Shown: positions 16,144-25,390, numbered from the stretch's first letter. The stretch is DNA of 64,000 nt from CAZUXE01 sp964624585 (GCA_964624585.1 CAZUXE010000003.1:1-64000); one strand, 5' to 3'. Made by a program: numbers and translations. Notes: a model not told the origin generated them from the letters alone.

Positions 16144-16213
16144 ATAGGCAGACGCGCTAGCTTCAGGAGCTAGTGGGGGCAACCCCGTGGGGGTTCAACT
16201 CCCCCTCTCGGCA
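16130..16213 (+). tRNA. tRNA-Leu (CAG)
   Basis: Acceptor GCCGAGA pairs with TCTCGGC. The anticodon arm CTAGC-TTCAGGA-GCTAG gives anticodon CAG. A long variable arm (GGGGGCAACCCCG region) marks a class II tRNA. Discriminator A is at 16213, and CCA is not encoded. Confidence 0.95.
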
Positions 16214-16215
16214 TC

Positions 16216-16248
16216 AAAGGGGATTAGTTTTACACTAATCCCCTTTTT
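16216..16248 (+). terminator. Terminator of tRNA-Leu
   Basis: GGGGATTAGT (16219-16228) and ACTAATCCCC (16234-16243) form a perfect stem, followed by five T. Confidence 0.9.
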
Positions 16249-16394
16249 ATTTGAATAAATATCTCCCTGCAATCCCCTTCTATAGGAAAGAATTTAATAA
16301 GAACTGTTCGGAAATCGGCTCCAAATTCCATGCAGAGCCTATGTTCCTAAAGTATCCAAATTAAATATTTGCAGACCGACCGGTTAATTAGTTT

Positions 16395-18761
16395 TTAGTC
16401 CTTAGCTTCATGACTATTCAAGTTATCGTACATTTCATTAAGAACATCTTCAACCTTTGCATAAACCTCAGCGGCGGGTTTTGCAGTCAGAATTTCAATT
16501 CCTTCGTCAATACTGGAAACAGCGTAGATGTGGAATTTATTTTCCTTAATCGCTTCAACCACTTCATCTTTTAGCATCAAGTTTTCAATATTCGTTTTGG
16601 GAAGCATCACGCCTTGCTTACCGGTTAGTCCTATTGTTTTGCACAACCGGAAAAAGCCTTCTATTTTTTCATTTGCTCCGCCAATTGGTTGAATAATTCC
16701 ATATTGATTAACCGAACCTGTAACCGCAATTGATTGAGTTAATGGAATTCCTGTTAGACTTGACAAAAGGGCGTAGAGTTCAGTTGAGGAAGCGCTGTCG
16801 CCTTCAACTTCGGAGTAGAGCTGTTCAAAAGTCAAACTAGCTGAAAGTGGAAGAGGTCTTTTTTTGGCGAACTTGCCGCCTAGGAATCCGGTGATGGTAA
16901 GCACTCCTTTATTATGGATAGGCCCGCTCATTCTGGTTTCGCGTTCAATTTGAAGCACTCCGCGTTTTCCAAGCCATGTTCTAGCGGTAATTTTAACCGG
17001 TTTACCAAAGGAGTAGTCGCCCAGACTCATTACAGTGAGTCCGTTGAGCTGACCGACCTGCTCTCCGTCAACGTTTATAAGAATAATGCCCCTGACCATC
17101 ATCTCTTGCAGTTTTTCTTCAATCATCCTGCTTCTGTAAAACTTCTCCTCAAGGGCTTTATTGACATGTTCTGCACGAACTAGTGGTGAATTTGCGTCCA
17201 TTGCCCAAAAACTTGCCTCACTTGCCAAATCGGAGATATCCAAAAATCTAGTCGAGAGCCTTTTTTGATCTTCGGCTAACCTAGAACCCCATTCTATCAT
17301 ACTGGCAATAGCTCCCTTATCGAAAGGTCTTAAGCCGTCTGATTTGCACCTTGCGGCAACAAAACGAGCATAGGCGAGTTCGTTTTCCGCATTTCGAGGC
17401 ATATCTACGTCAAAATCGGCACGTACCTTAAAAAGACGCCTAAAGTCTTGGTCGGCATCGTGAAGTAAGGCATAGATATGTGGAGACCCGACTAAAATTA
17501 CCTTGAAGTCAACAGGTATGGGTGAAGGCTTCAATGTTTCAATTACTCCGCCGCGCAGCTTTTCTGAAATGTTTTCAATCTTCGCTTCGTTGGAAAGCAG
17601 TGTACGTTTCAAGGCTTCCCATGCATAGGGAGCTGATACTAACTCACGAGCAGGAATTATCAAATAGCCACCGTTAGCCATGTGTACGGCGCCGGGTTTT
17701 ATTTTTGAGAAATTGGTAACCATGTTGCCGTTTACATTGCGATATTCAATAGCTCCAAACAGATTGTAGTAGTTGGGGTTATCTTCAAATACTACAGGAG
17801 CGCCTTGACATTTGGAATTATCTACAAAGAGATTTATTTTGTATCTTTCAAGAACCGCCAATAGGTGGGAAACCGACTCCTTGTCTGCCTGTTTCTTAAA
17901 AAGTTCAAGATGCTTTACAATATCCCTTTTAACCCAGTTGAAGAACTTGTTTAGTCTCACTTCATCTTTGTGCTGTTCTACAATCTTTGAGATTAGCATA
18001 TCAAGAATATAGTAGGCGACTTTACGGTCGTATTCTAACAAGGTTTTATTTTGCTCTTCCTCTATAGCACGCATTTTGTTCAGGGTTTCGTTCATAATTT
18101 CAGTCAGCTCCTGACCATTCTTGCGTACCTTTTTTTGTTCCTCTTCAGGAAGGACCTCAAATGCCTTTTGCTCCAAGGGTTTACCGTCTTTTATAGGTAT
18201 TGTTACCAAACCGGTTGCACCCCTTTGTATCGCGAAACTGCGCTTTTTCGCCTCTTCTGTAAGTGCGTTTGAAAGTTTTTCCTTCTCAGGTTCAAACTGC
18301 GCTTCAATTTTATTTCTTTCTTGAAGATACTCTTCCGAGCTAAAGGCCTTGGGTATATCTGCTCTGCAGGCCTTAACAAAGTCATCCATAGCCGAGGCCA
18401 GCTGACGGGCTGTTCCATTCTTAACAGCTATAGACAAAGGCTCATCAGGCTTTTCAAAATTATAGACGTAAATCCAATCTAAGGGAGATTTTTCGCCATC
18501 TGCCCTCTTGCTTACAAGAGACATTACGGCAGTCATTTTCCCTGTACCTATTGCTCCTGATACGTAGCAGTTGAATCCTTTTATGCCGTGTGAGAGAGAA
18601 AATTGTATGGCCCTTATTCCCCTTTCTTGACCAATAGTCCCCTGCAATGGATCAAGGTCTTCTGTTGATGTAAAGCTGAACCTATCGGGGTCTAATTTTG
18701 CCTTAACGCTTTCAGGCTCAAGCCGTCTCTTCAGTTTGTAAGTCTCTTTATTGTCAGACAT
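16395..18761 (-). CDS. Lon-like ATP-dependent protease (LonB/COG1067 family)
   Basis: This 788-residue protein has an N-terminal AAA module with the P-loop VSGAIGTGKM, a long coiled-coil insertion (about residues 150-290) and a second AAA part. The C-terminal Lon protease domain has catalytic Ser in VEGDSASSTELYALL and catalytic Lys in IGGANEKIEGF. It lacks the LAN domain of classical Lon, as expected for this family, which degrades misfolded proteins. AGGAGG before the ATG sets the start. It is last in the operon adh-uspA-lon (gap 29 bases), suggesting a stress-related unit. Confidence 0.88.
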   Translation of the reverse strand: MSDNKETYKLKRRLEPESVKAKLDPDRFSFTSTEDLDPLQGTIGQERGIRAIQFSLSHGIKGFNCYVSGAIGTGKMTAVMSLVSKRADGEKSPLDWIYVYNFEKPDEPLSIAVKNGTARQLASAMDDFVKACRADIPKAFSSEEYLQERNKIEAQFEPEKEKLSNALTEEAKKRSFAIQRGATGLVTIPIKDGKPLEQKAFEVLPEEEQKKVRKNGQELTEIMNETLNKMRAIEEEQNKTLLEYDRKVAYYILDMLISKIVEQHKDEVRLNKFFNWVKRDIVKHLELFKKQADKESVSHLLAVLERYKINLFVDNSKCQGAPVVFEDNPNYYNLFGAIEYRNVNGNMVTNFSKIKPGAVHMANGGYLIIPARELVSAPYAWEALKRTLLSNEAKIENISEKLRGGVIETLKPSPIPVDFKVILVGSPHIYALLHDADQDFRRLFKVRADFDVDMPRNAENELAYARFVAARCKSDGLRPFDKGAIASMIEWGSRLAEDQKRLSTRFLDISDLASEASFWAMDANSPLVRAEHVNKALEEKFYRSRMIEEKLQEMMVRGIILINVDGEQVGQLNGLTVMSLGDYSFGKPVKITARTWLGKRGVLQIERETRMSGPIHNKGVLTITGFLGGKFAKKRPLPLSASLTFEQLYSEVEGDSASSTELYALLSSLTGIPLTQSIAVTGSVNQYGIIQPIGGANEKIEGFFRLCKTIGLTGKQGVMLPKTNIENLMLKDEVVEAIKENKFHIYAVSSIDEGIEILTAKPAAEVYAKVEDVLNEMYDNLNSHEAKD

Positions 18762-18790
18762 TAATTGTCCTCCTTAAACGAGGTTAAATT

Positions 18791-19210
18791 CTAATGAACA
18801 ATCATCACCGGGCAGTTTGCGCCTGAAAGTACCCTTAGTGATGTGCTTCCAAGCGACTTTTGCCGAGTTGCATCAAGCCCGCGCGAACCTAGTATTACCA
18901 AATCAAAACTTCCATTAGAAAGCAACCTTAGAATACCGTCTTCCGCCTTTTCATCAAATAGAAGTTTTTGTTCAACATCTGTATTGCTTTCCTTAAAAAC
19001 CTGCTCTGCCGTATTGAGAATTTTACGGCCCTCTTCTCGCAGTGAATCACGTATTTCAGGCCCTAAGTCATAATCATAGATTGCAGGTACATAGGCTGCA
19101 TAAACCAAAGTTACAGCCGAGTGCATAGCTTTTGCAATATCCAAGCCAACCTTACATGCCCGTAGGGCATGTTCCGAACCATCAACCGCTACAAGTATCT
19201 TCTTAAACAT
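18791..19210 (-). CDS. Universal stress protein (UspA family)
   Basis: This 139-residue single Usp domain starts ILVAVDGSEHALRA and ends with the nucleotide loop GSRGLDATRQKSLGSTS, fitting the G-2X-G-9X-G(S/T) ATP-binding signature. It therefore belongs to the ATP-binding subgroup. It lies between adh (33-base gap) and the Lon-like protease (29-base gap). AAGGAT provides the ribosome site. Confidence 0.92.
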   Translation of the reverse strand: MFKKILVAVDGSEHALRACKVGLDIAKAMHSAVTLVYAAYVPAIYDYDLGPEIRDSLREEGRKILNTAEQVFKESNTDVEQKLLFDEKAEDGILRLLSNGSFDLVILGSRGLDATRQKSLGSTSLRVLSGANCPVMIVH

Positions 19211-19243
19211 CAGTTATCCTTATTTGGTGTATTATCATAAATC

Positions 19244-20239
19244 CTACAGCTTTAACACAGCCCCACCTTGAATTTTACTTTCCTTCATCATACCCAAAAC
19301 TCGATTGGCTTCATGCAAGGGGAATTCAGTAACCTTTGTTTGTATTGGTATCCTTGCGGCATAATCTAAAAGTTCTGCTACATCTTGATGAGTGGAATTT
19401 GCCACTGTCCGCAGATTCTTTTCACCATAGATAAGTTCGTAGGGAAATGAAGGAACATCCGTCATTGTAATTCCGGCCAAAGCTAGAGTTCCGCTAGGTC
19501 TTATATGCCCCAAGGCTTTAGGAATTAACGAACCTGCAGGGGCGAATATAATCCCTGTATCAAGCATCTCCGGCGGTTGCTCAAAAACCGTACCTGTCCA
19601 TTCCGCTCCCAGCTTTTTTGCCAATTTTCTATTTTTTTCGGCCCGTGAGAACACAAAAACCTTCATTTTCAAAAAACGCGCTATTTGAATAGTTACATGG
19701 GCGGAGTTGCCAAAACCGTAAAGTCCTAGAATATCACCTTGTTTTGCCTCGGATAACATAAGCGCGCGATAGCCAATTACCCCACCGCACATAAGCGGAG
19801 CAGCCAGAGAATCTTTTATGCCTTCAGGCAACGAATAGGCCGAATCAGCAGGTACCACTACGTATTCAGCATATCCGCCATTTACGTGATAACCAGTAAA
19901 TTTCGCGTTAGAACAAAGGTTCTCAGCGCCTTTCAGACAGTAACGGCATTTCCCACAAACTTCATAGAGCCAGGGGACGCCTACCTTTTCGCCAATTCTA
20001 TTTTCATCTACTCCATCGCCTACAGCATCAATTGTTCCAATAATTTCATGCCCTGGAACAAGGGGAAGTTTCGGTAAATTAATATCGCCTTCAACGGTAT
20101 GTAAATCGGTATGACAAACCCCGCAAACCGATACCTTAATTCTCAGCTGTTCGGTTTTTGGCTGAGGGACTTTGATATCCACCAATTTCAAAGGCTGCGT
20201 TTCAATTTGCGCCGGTCTTAAAAGTTGCATTGCTTTCAT
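19244..20239 (-). CDS. Zinc-dependent alcohol dehydrogenase
   Basis: This 331-residue MDR-family enzyme has the catalytic zinc ligands in CGVCHTDLHTVEGD and GHEIIG, structural zinc cysteines in CGKCRYCLKGAENLC, and the Rossmann dinucleotide site GLYGFGNSAHVT. The pattern resembles the AdhP/AdhA branch oxidising primary alcohols or reducing aldehydes. NAD versus NADP preference is not certain. It is the first gene of the adh-uspA-lon operon with AAGGAT as ribosome site. Confidence 0.88.
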   Translation of the reverse strand: MKAMQLLRPAQIETQPLKLVDIKVPQPKTEQLRIKVSVCGVCHTDLHTVEGDINLPKLPLVPGHEIIGTIDAVGDGVDENRIGEKVGVPWLYEVCGKCRYCLKGAENLCSNAKFTGYHVNGGYAEYVVVPADSAYSLPEGIKDSLAAPLMCGGVIGYRALMLSEAKQGDILGLYGFGNSAHVTIQIARFLKMKVFVFSRAEKNRKLAKKLGAEWTGTVFEQPPEMLDTGIIFAPAGSLIPKALGHIRPSGTLALAGITMTDVPSFPYELIYGEKNLRTVANSTHQDVAELLDYAARIPIQTKVTEFPLHEANRVLGMMKESKIQGGAVLKL

Positions 20240-20258
20240 AAAATAATCCTTATTCCCA

Positions 20259-20286
20259 AAGATAGTGTTTTTCTCGCCTTAGTCAA
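20259..20286 (-). promoter_or_regulatory. Promoter of the adh-uspA-lon operon
   Basis: TTGACT (20286-20281), 16 bases, TATCTT (20264-20259) on the minus strand; a short leader with AAGGAT follows. Confidence 0.65.
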
Positions 20287-20422
20287 GCTAGGCGACTTTT
20301 ATTATCTAAGCAACTGTATATTCGAAACAAACACATCTTTGAAACGGACATATCTCCGAAGCGAACACAAGAGAATATTGATGTAGATATTGAATTCGCA
20401 ATTGCGATATTTAAATATTAAC

Positions 20423-20450
20423 TTGACATTAGCCTGCATCAAACTAAAGT
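20423..20450 (+). promoter_or_regulatory. Promoter of the peptidase-MA-like gene (leaderless)
   Basis: TTGACA at 20423-20428, 16 bases, TAAAGT at 20445-20450. The next ATG (20458) is eight bases beyond the -10, at the expected transcription start. Confidence 0.68.
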
Positions 20451-20457
20451 GGAGCAG

Positions 20458-21687
20458 ATGCTATATCTTTTATTTTTAACAGCAGTTGCCACTGAGGATT
20501 CCTTGAAAATAGAATTCCGCCAACAGGCTTTAAGCTGGATAAGCAATGCACGAGAAAATGGTTGCCAGATAAGAAATGTGGACGCTGAGGTACTGCAACG
20601 AACAATAGAAGACTTTGGTCTATTCCTTGATGAAAAAATAGGTTCGCGAAAACGGGAGAGGATTTTTGCACAAATTACTACTCCAGATTCAATATCTCCA
20701 ACAATTAACTCCTATATAAATAAAAGATTCGGCGCTTTATACTTTGATTTCTACGATTGGTCTGAGCAACGAAGTCCGCAAGGCGATAAGTGGATGACTT
20801 ATGAAACCGAACACTTTATTATAAGATACCATCAACACAGCGCCGCCGATAAAGACTTAAAACTGATTGAACTCACAGCAGAGCAGGCTTTTAACGATAT
20901 TTCCAATATACTTAAGCCAAATGAAGATGCCGTATTGCACCTCAAAAGTATACTCAGGACAGATGTTGAACCTTCTGTGAACAGTAACGGTAAGATTTTA
21001 ATTAATCTTTATCCCTCACGTTCTAGCCTTAAGGCATTTGAGAAGATATCAATGGGGCAAACACGTTTTCTGCCTTTATGGCGCGAAGAGAAAGTTGCCT
21101 ATGCTGTGTGGATTGATTTAGCCTATCCTGGCCCTGTTGCACTTTTTGGCATACCGCATGAATTGGCTCATGCCTTAGCTTTAGTTTATCTTACTGATGA
21201 ACCTGAACTTGCACGTATGCTTTCTTCCGGTAAATATATGCCCCGCGATTCTATTCAAACGGCTCTCCTAAGTAGTGATATCCTTAGACTTGAAGGTTGG
21301 GCATACATGGTTCAGTACAATTATTCAACTTACATAAACTTAGACCTATGGCGTTCTAGTAGAGAAATAATATTTCAAATGCACAAAATTTACGGTTTTC
21401 CCGATATTGAACAAATGCTTCAGGGTAAAATTAATTTGGACTTAAAAGAAAAACTTCTCAAAGCAATTGGCTTTTCAAAAATATACAATAAAACGGTTAA
21501 AATTAGATTTTTGTACGCATCCTCTGACCTAATTCGATTTCTATATGAAACTTATGGAGCTAATAAGCTAAAACTCTTTCTTAGCGATGAAAGACCTGTT
21601 GTCAAAGCTCTTCAGGATATCTACAACATAACCCCTGAGAAGCTTGAAAAGATATGGAAAAGTGACGTGTTAGAGGGGAGCAGATGA
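20458..21687 (+). CDS. Secreted gluzincin-like (peptidase MA) protein
   Basis: This 409-residue protein has a short hydrophobic N-terminus (MLYLLFLTAVA) that may act as a signal peptide. HELAHALALVYL supplies an HExxH zinc motif in the middle, and the downstream region (DILRLEGWAYMVQYNY) contains a candidate third glutamate ligand, consistent with the peptidase-MA/gluzincin fold. A GTG at 20449 overlaps the -10 box, so ATG 20458 is preferred. The substrate is unknown. It stands alone between divergent neighbours. Confidence 0.68.
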   Translation: MLYLLFLTAVATEDSLKIEFRQQALSWISNARENGCQIRNVDAEVLQRTIEDFGLFLDEKIGSRKRERIFAQITTPDSISPTINSYINKRFGALYFDFYDWSEQRSPQGDKWMTYETEHFIIRYHQHSAADKDLKLIELTAEQAFNDISNILKPNEDAVLHLKSILRTDVEPSVNSNGKILINLYPSRSSLKAFEKISMGQTRFLPLWREEKVAYAVWIDLAYPGPVALFGIPHELAHALALVYLTDEPELARMLSSGKYMPRDSIQTALLSSDILRLEGWAYMVQYNYSTYINLDLWRSSREIIFQMHKIYGFPDIEQMLQGKINLDLKEKLLKAIGFSKIYNKTVKIRFLYASSDLIRFLYETYGANKLKLFLSDERPVVKALQDIYNITPEKLEKIWKSDVLEGSR

Positions 21688-21813
21688 ATACTAAACATCC
21701 TACATTTAATCCCGAAGTGCAATAAAAGAAAGCATGGTGTAACGTTCAGATGAATCTCATCTTACGTGTATTTCATTAGCAAAAAGACATCATAAATTTA
21801 ATAAAAGTGCGTT

Positions 21814-23106
21814 TTAGCGAATGACAACAGCTTTTTTACTTATTTTTCCCAGTCTCGATTTCAATTGAACAAAATAAACACCTGATGAATAGCCTGCATT
21901 AAAATTGACGCTTGATGTACCGTTCACATCCTCTTGCCCAATCCGTCTTCCTGATGCATCGTATAGACTCAATACGCCATGCTCACCGCAAGGCAGAGAA
22001 TACGAAACCTGAAATCCCGCAATATTAGGAATTACATTAAGACTTAGCTCATAAGTCTCAATATCATCTTCAATACCGGTTTTAATAATTTGTTTTGATA
22101 ATTCGTCATCTGCATCTGATTCATCAGGATTCATCACGGTTCTGATAACAAGGGTTGACTTGGAAGGCATTGTTGCAAATGCTGTAAATTCCACAGTGTC
22201 TTCAGTATCAGAAGACAAAGACTTTGATACTGTGTCAGTGTAGAAGATAGTTCCTGCATTATTTCTTAGTTCGGCAATCACAAGAAAACTATTGGCGTCT
22301 TTTCTGCCAAAGTTCTTTATACGCGCTACTGGTGTATATGAGTAAGCTGCTGAGTTTACTTGAGTACCTATTGTATCCGGACTAAGTATCTCCTTCACTC
22401 CTACATCATAGTCTGCATAACCCATTAAGCGTATATCATCAAAGTATACCTTCTGACCATGCCAGCCAGTATTTAAGTTCACACCAGCACCTACCAATGC
22501 AAAGCTATCTAAAATTAATTCAGGAGAAAGATAGTTTTCATCTACCCAGTCTACTTTAATTGACCTCCTAATACTGCGCCAAGCTGTATCTGTTTGAAGC
22601 TTAAGATTGTATACTTTACGATGTTTTTTATTACCCCATGGTTTATAATTAGGGTTACGGTAATTATATAAACACCATAACCAGTCAGGTTTTCTCATAT
22701 CGAAAAGAAAACTTAAAAAAATATGGTTCTCAAACTCAAAACCTGAAATAGACGGCTCTATTTTCATCATACAAGTAAAACTATCTAAATCTTTCAATGC
22801 TTTTGGAATGGATAATGCCTGTATTACAACCCCTGAATCTGCCATAATACCCGGAGGTGTAGAATCACCTGGTAATGAACTTGTATAAATTGAAGCTGAA
22901 TAATTACCTGTGAATGCAGCTGTTGAGTCGCAGCATATTGCTTTTGCAGAATCATCTTCCATTTCTTGAAAAGTCCCCGTATACACACGCCACGAGCTAT
23001 CGTCTTTTTCAAAACTATGGTTCTTGATAAGGTTGACTGTCTCAAGAGCCATAAGACTTACGGGAATTAGCGCACTTAAAAATATTAATCGCTTAAATTT
23101 GCTCAT
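21814..23106 (-). CDS. Secreted protein with T9SS-type C-terminal sorting domain
   Basis: This 430-residue protein has a signal peptide (to about residue 20, SLMALE). An N-terminal carbohydrate-binding-like beta region (LIKNHSFEKDDSSWRVYTG, a typical start of CBM-like folds) follows, then a CARDB-like segment. The last 75 residues match the type A sorting domain (GEHGVLSLYDASGRRIGQ, then GYSSGVYFVQL and KKAVVIR). That implies export by a type IX-like system with surface attachment or release. No T9SS structural genes are in the window. It is paired with the next upstream gene. Confidence 0.75.
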   Translation of the reverse strand: MSKFKRLIFLSALIPVSLMALETVNLIKNHSFEKDDSSWRVYTGTFQEMEDDSAKAICCDSTAAFTGNYSASIYTSSLPGDSTPPGIMADSGVVIQALSIPKALKDLDSFTCMMKIEPSISGFEFENHIFLSFLFDMRKPDWLWCLYNYRNPNYKPWGNKKHRKVYNLKLQTDTAWRSIRRSIKVDWVDENYLSPELILDSFALVGAGVNLNTGWHGQKVYFDDIRLMGYADYDVGVKEILSPDTIGTQVNSAAYSYTPVARIKNFGRKDANSFLVIAELRNNAGTIFYTDTVSKSLSSDTEDTVEFTAFATMPSKSTLVIRTVMNPDESDADDELSKQIIKTGIEDDIETYELSLNVIPNIAGFQVSYSLPCGEHGVLSLYDASGRRIGQEDVNGTSSVNFNAGYSSGVYFVQLKSRLGKISKKAVVIR

Positions 23107-23138
23107 AATACTCCTCCGTAGAATTATAGAAGATATAA

Positions 23139-24494
23139 TTAACGAATACTTATTGTTTTTAAGGTTTTACTTTGGCGTCCTTTGCTGCAGCAAAAGTCCA
23201 ATTTCACAAAATAAACACCGGATGGATATTCTGCATTGAAATTCAGTACACCTGTAAGCGAAGTTGTATTAATTGGGGCTAATGATTGCATTAAAACGCC
23301 TGAAACGTTGTATAAGCTTGCGCGGATTTCACCTGGTTCTTCTACATTATACCTGATAGCTAGGTTATTGTTAAAGATTGCAGGAACAGATGCTTCTATT
23401 AATTTTGAAGATTCCAATTCAGTATAATCTTCCTCTATACCAAAAAGTCCGTCTGTTGTTTTAAGAACAAAACCAGGTATATAAGGATGGGCGGAATTTA
23501 GAGATGAAATAAATACATCGCTATCATTATTATGGCCTGTAATGAAACCTACACGATTATTAATAAAATAACAGCGAAAGAATGTAGAATCGTGTGTAAT
23601 TCTCACTGTTTGCCATGTTTTACCACCATCGGTTGTGCGATGGGCAACAGAGTCTCCAAATACATAACCGACTTTATCTGTTTCAGGAAAGCTTATACTA
23701 TATATAGTCTGTCGATACGGGGAATAATTTAACACTGTATCCCATGTAATACCGCCATTAGTTGTTTTGAAAAGTCTACCCCCACCTTTACATGAACCGC
23801 CTGCCATATAACCTACGCTTGCGTTCTCAGGAAAACTCATCTCATAAGGATTAAAAGTAGAGTCATTCATTACTTCCCTGTTTACAACCCAGCTCTGACC
23901 GCCATCCGTTGTCTTAAAGTAACCATAGTGAGCTTCAACGTTATACGGATCTCGCGTAAGTACCTTTAATATCTCAGCTAATACGTATCCGGTATCAACT
24001 GTAGGAAAACATACGTCTTTTGGAAATATATCTTGCTCATAACCAGGGAATAACTTAGGAAAAGGAGGAAGCTCTTTCCAATGCCATCCGCCATCTGTTG
24101 TCTTACGAACATCATCATAAGCATCTCCATAACCTATTAAGTTTTGATTCTTTGGAAAAGAAATATTCCCAACAATACCGTTTACTGTATCACCTGTCTG
24201 CCAGGTTTTGCCGCCGTCAGTAGTAATCACGTAACCGCTAAGAAATCCAAGGGTATCATCTACAAAATAGAGTATCTGTCCAGGTGAATAATTACTATCA
24301 AGCAACCAATCTTTTCCGTTAAACGTTTTCCATAGTCCTTTTGCGCCCCATACAAAAATAGTCTGTTCGTTAATCGCACATACCTTGCCAAAACCTATCT
24401 TTGTTGGTATGTTCAACGCTTCCCATGAACCTTCAAGAAACGAAGGACTCACTATAAGCATAAACGCCAAGCAAATTAAATATATTCGTCTCAT
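23139..24494 (-). CDS. Secreted BNR/Ycf48-like repeat protein with T9SS sorting domain
   Basis: A signal peptide (about residues 1-20) precedes six or more Asp-box/BNR repeats of the form TTDGGKTW, spaced about 50 residues apart, which form a Ycf48-like beta propeller. The C-terminus (IRASLYNVSGVLMQSL, YPSGVYFVKL, ending in SIR) is a type A sorting domain like that of the next gene. Length is 451 residues. AAGGAGG precedes the ATG. It is probably an extracellular surface protein; the ligand is unknown. The gap to the following gene is 32 bases, so they share a transcript. Confidence 0.8.
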   Translation of the reverse strand: MRRIYLICLAFMLIVSPSFLEGSWEALNIPTKIGFGKVCAINEQTIFVWGAKGLWKTFNGKDWLLDSNYSPGQILYFVDDTLGFLSGYVITTDGGKTWQTGDTVNGIVGNISFPKNQNLIGYGDAYDDVRKTTDGGWHWKELPPFPKLFPGYEQDIFPKDVCFPTVDTGYVLAEILKVLTRDPYNVEAHYGYFKTTDGGQSWVVNREVMNDSTFNPYEMSFPENASVGYMAGGSCKGGGRLFKTTNGGITWDTVLNYSPYRQTIYSISFPETDKVGYVFGDSVAHRTTDGGKTWQTVRITHDSTFFRCYFINNRVGFITGHNNDSDVFISSLNSAHPYIPGFVLKTTDGLFGIEEDYTELESSKLIEASVPAIFNNNLAIRYNVEEPGEIRASLYNVSGVLMQSLAPINTTSLTGVLNFNAEYPSGVYFVKLDFCCSKGRQSKTLKTISIR

Positions 24495-24620
24495 TTTACT
24501 CCTCCTTAAATTACCAAAGCGGCAAAACTGCTTTTCTACAGCAAGGTTGGTGTAGGCTACAAATTGTATCGCTTTGACGTATAGTATACATTTTTAAATC
24601 TCTTATTACCTCTTAAAATA

Positions 24621-24648
24621 AATATAAGCGTGAATAGAAATTTGTCAA
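24621..24648 (-). promoter_or_regulatory. Promoter of the T9SS-cargo pair
   Basis: TTGACA (24648-24643), 16 bases, TATATT (24626-24621) on the minus strand, leaving a leader of about 120 bases before ATG 24494. Confidence 0.7.
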
Positions 24649-24732
24649 GTTTAAACTTATTTTTTTGCTAAACTGTATTTTCCTACAATGCCATTGTTTA
24701 TTTTCTAGTGACGAATAATTTTAATCAAACAG

Positions 24733-24760
24733 TTGACAAAATTAATAATTGCAATAAACT
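24733..24760 (+). promoter_or_regulatory. Candidate promoter for the tRNA-Met repeat locus
   Basis: TTGACA at 24733-24738 and TAAACT at 24755-24760 are 16 bases apart. No ORF follows; the first plus-strand gene is tRNA-Met, more than 450 bases on and past the tandem array. Confidence 0.6.
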
Positions 24761-24887
24761 TACGCCTACGGAGTACATCAGCCTCCATAAACTCTAGGAA
24801 CTGATATACTATGTTGAAATACGTCAACTTCAGTTTGTGGGATTGGCCTGAAAGCAACAGGTATAGGATACTGCTATTTTTGGATAA

Positions 24888-25220
24888 TTTGGTTAGTATT
24901 GATTGAATGTATCGGTAGCGGACACAAAGTGCCGCTGCTTTAAGAATAGTCTGGCGATGTTTGATTGGATGTGTGAGTAGCGGACACAAGTGCCGCTGCT
25001 TTAAGAATAGTCTGGCGATGTTTGATTGGATGTATGAGTAGCNNNNNNNNNNNNNNNNNNNNNNNNNNNNNNNNNNNNNNNNNNNNNNNNNNNNNNNNNN
25101 NNNNNNNNNNNNNNNNNNNNNNNNNNNNNNNNNNNNNNNNNNCGCTGCTTTAAGAATAGTCTGGCGATGTTTGATTGGATGTATGAGTAGCGGACACGAA
25201 GTGCCGCTGCTTTAAGAATA
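24888..25220 (+). repeat. 61-62-bp tandem array merging into tRNA-Met
   Basis: Units of 61-62 bases read GTCTGGCGATGTTTGATTGG, then GTAGCGGACAC, an AGCGG/CCGCT hairpin and CTGCTTTAAGAATA. Unit starts are seen at 24949, 25010, 25159 and 25221, with an assembly gap in the middle. The last start runs straight into the real tRNA (GTCT then GGCGGTGTAGCTCAG), so each unit begins like the tRNA 5' end and then diverges. Confidence 0.8.
25043..25142. other. Assembly gap (100 N)
   Basis: Exactly 100 N inside the 61-62-bp array; the true number of repeat units is unknown. Confidence 0.99.
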
Positions 25221-25224
25221 GTCT

Positions 25225-25297
25225 GGCGGTGTAGCTCAGTTGGCAGAGCAGCGGAATCATAATCCGCGTGTCGGGGGTTCAAGCCCCTCCACCGCCA
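25225..25297 (+). tRNA. tRNA-Met (CAT)
   Basis: Acceptor GGCGGTG pairs with CACCGCC. The anticodon stem GCGGA/TCCGC encloses ATCATAA, giving anticodon CAT, and the T-arm GGGGGTTCAAGCCCC is intact. Discriminator A is at 25297. The A-rich D-arm and paired first base fit elongator Met. A lysidine-type tRNA-Ile cannot be excluded from sequence alone. Confidence 0.93.
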
Positions 25298-25320
25298 TTT
25301 TTGATAATATGTTGTACAAT

Positions 25321-25390
25321 GCTCAGTTGACAGAGTAGCGGACGCGAAGCGAAATTCACAAGAACGCTATCATAATCCGCGATTCAGAAT
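25321..25390 (+). pseudogene. Disrupted tRNA-Met-like copy
   Basis: GCTCAGTTGACAGAGTAGCGGA mirrors the tRNA-Met D-arm and 5' anticodon stem. About 26 unrelated bases follow, and then ATCATAATCCGCG repeats the anticodon loop and 3' stem. The acceptor and T-arm are not recognisable. It lies 24 bases after the intact gene. Confidence 0.6.

Noticed and set aside
24888..25220. Possible CRISPR array
   Set aside because: Whole 61-62-base units repeat with no unique spacers, the units resemble a tRNA 5' end, and no cas genes are near.
24705..25282. Minus-strand ORFs across the tRNA-Met array
   Set aside because: They read the repeat units and the tRNA gene backwards and share the repeated peptide RQTILKAAALRVRY; this is repeat translation, not a gene.
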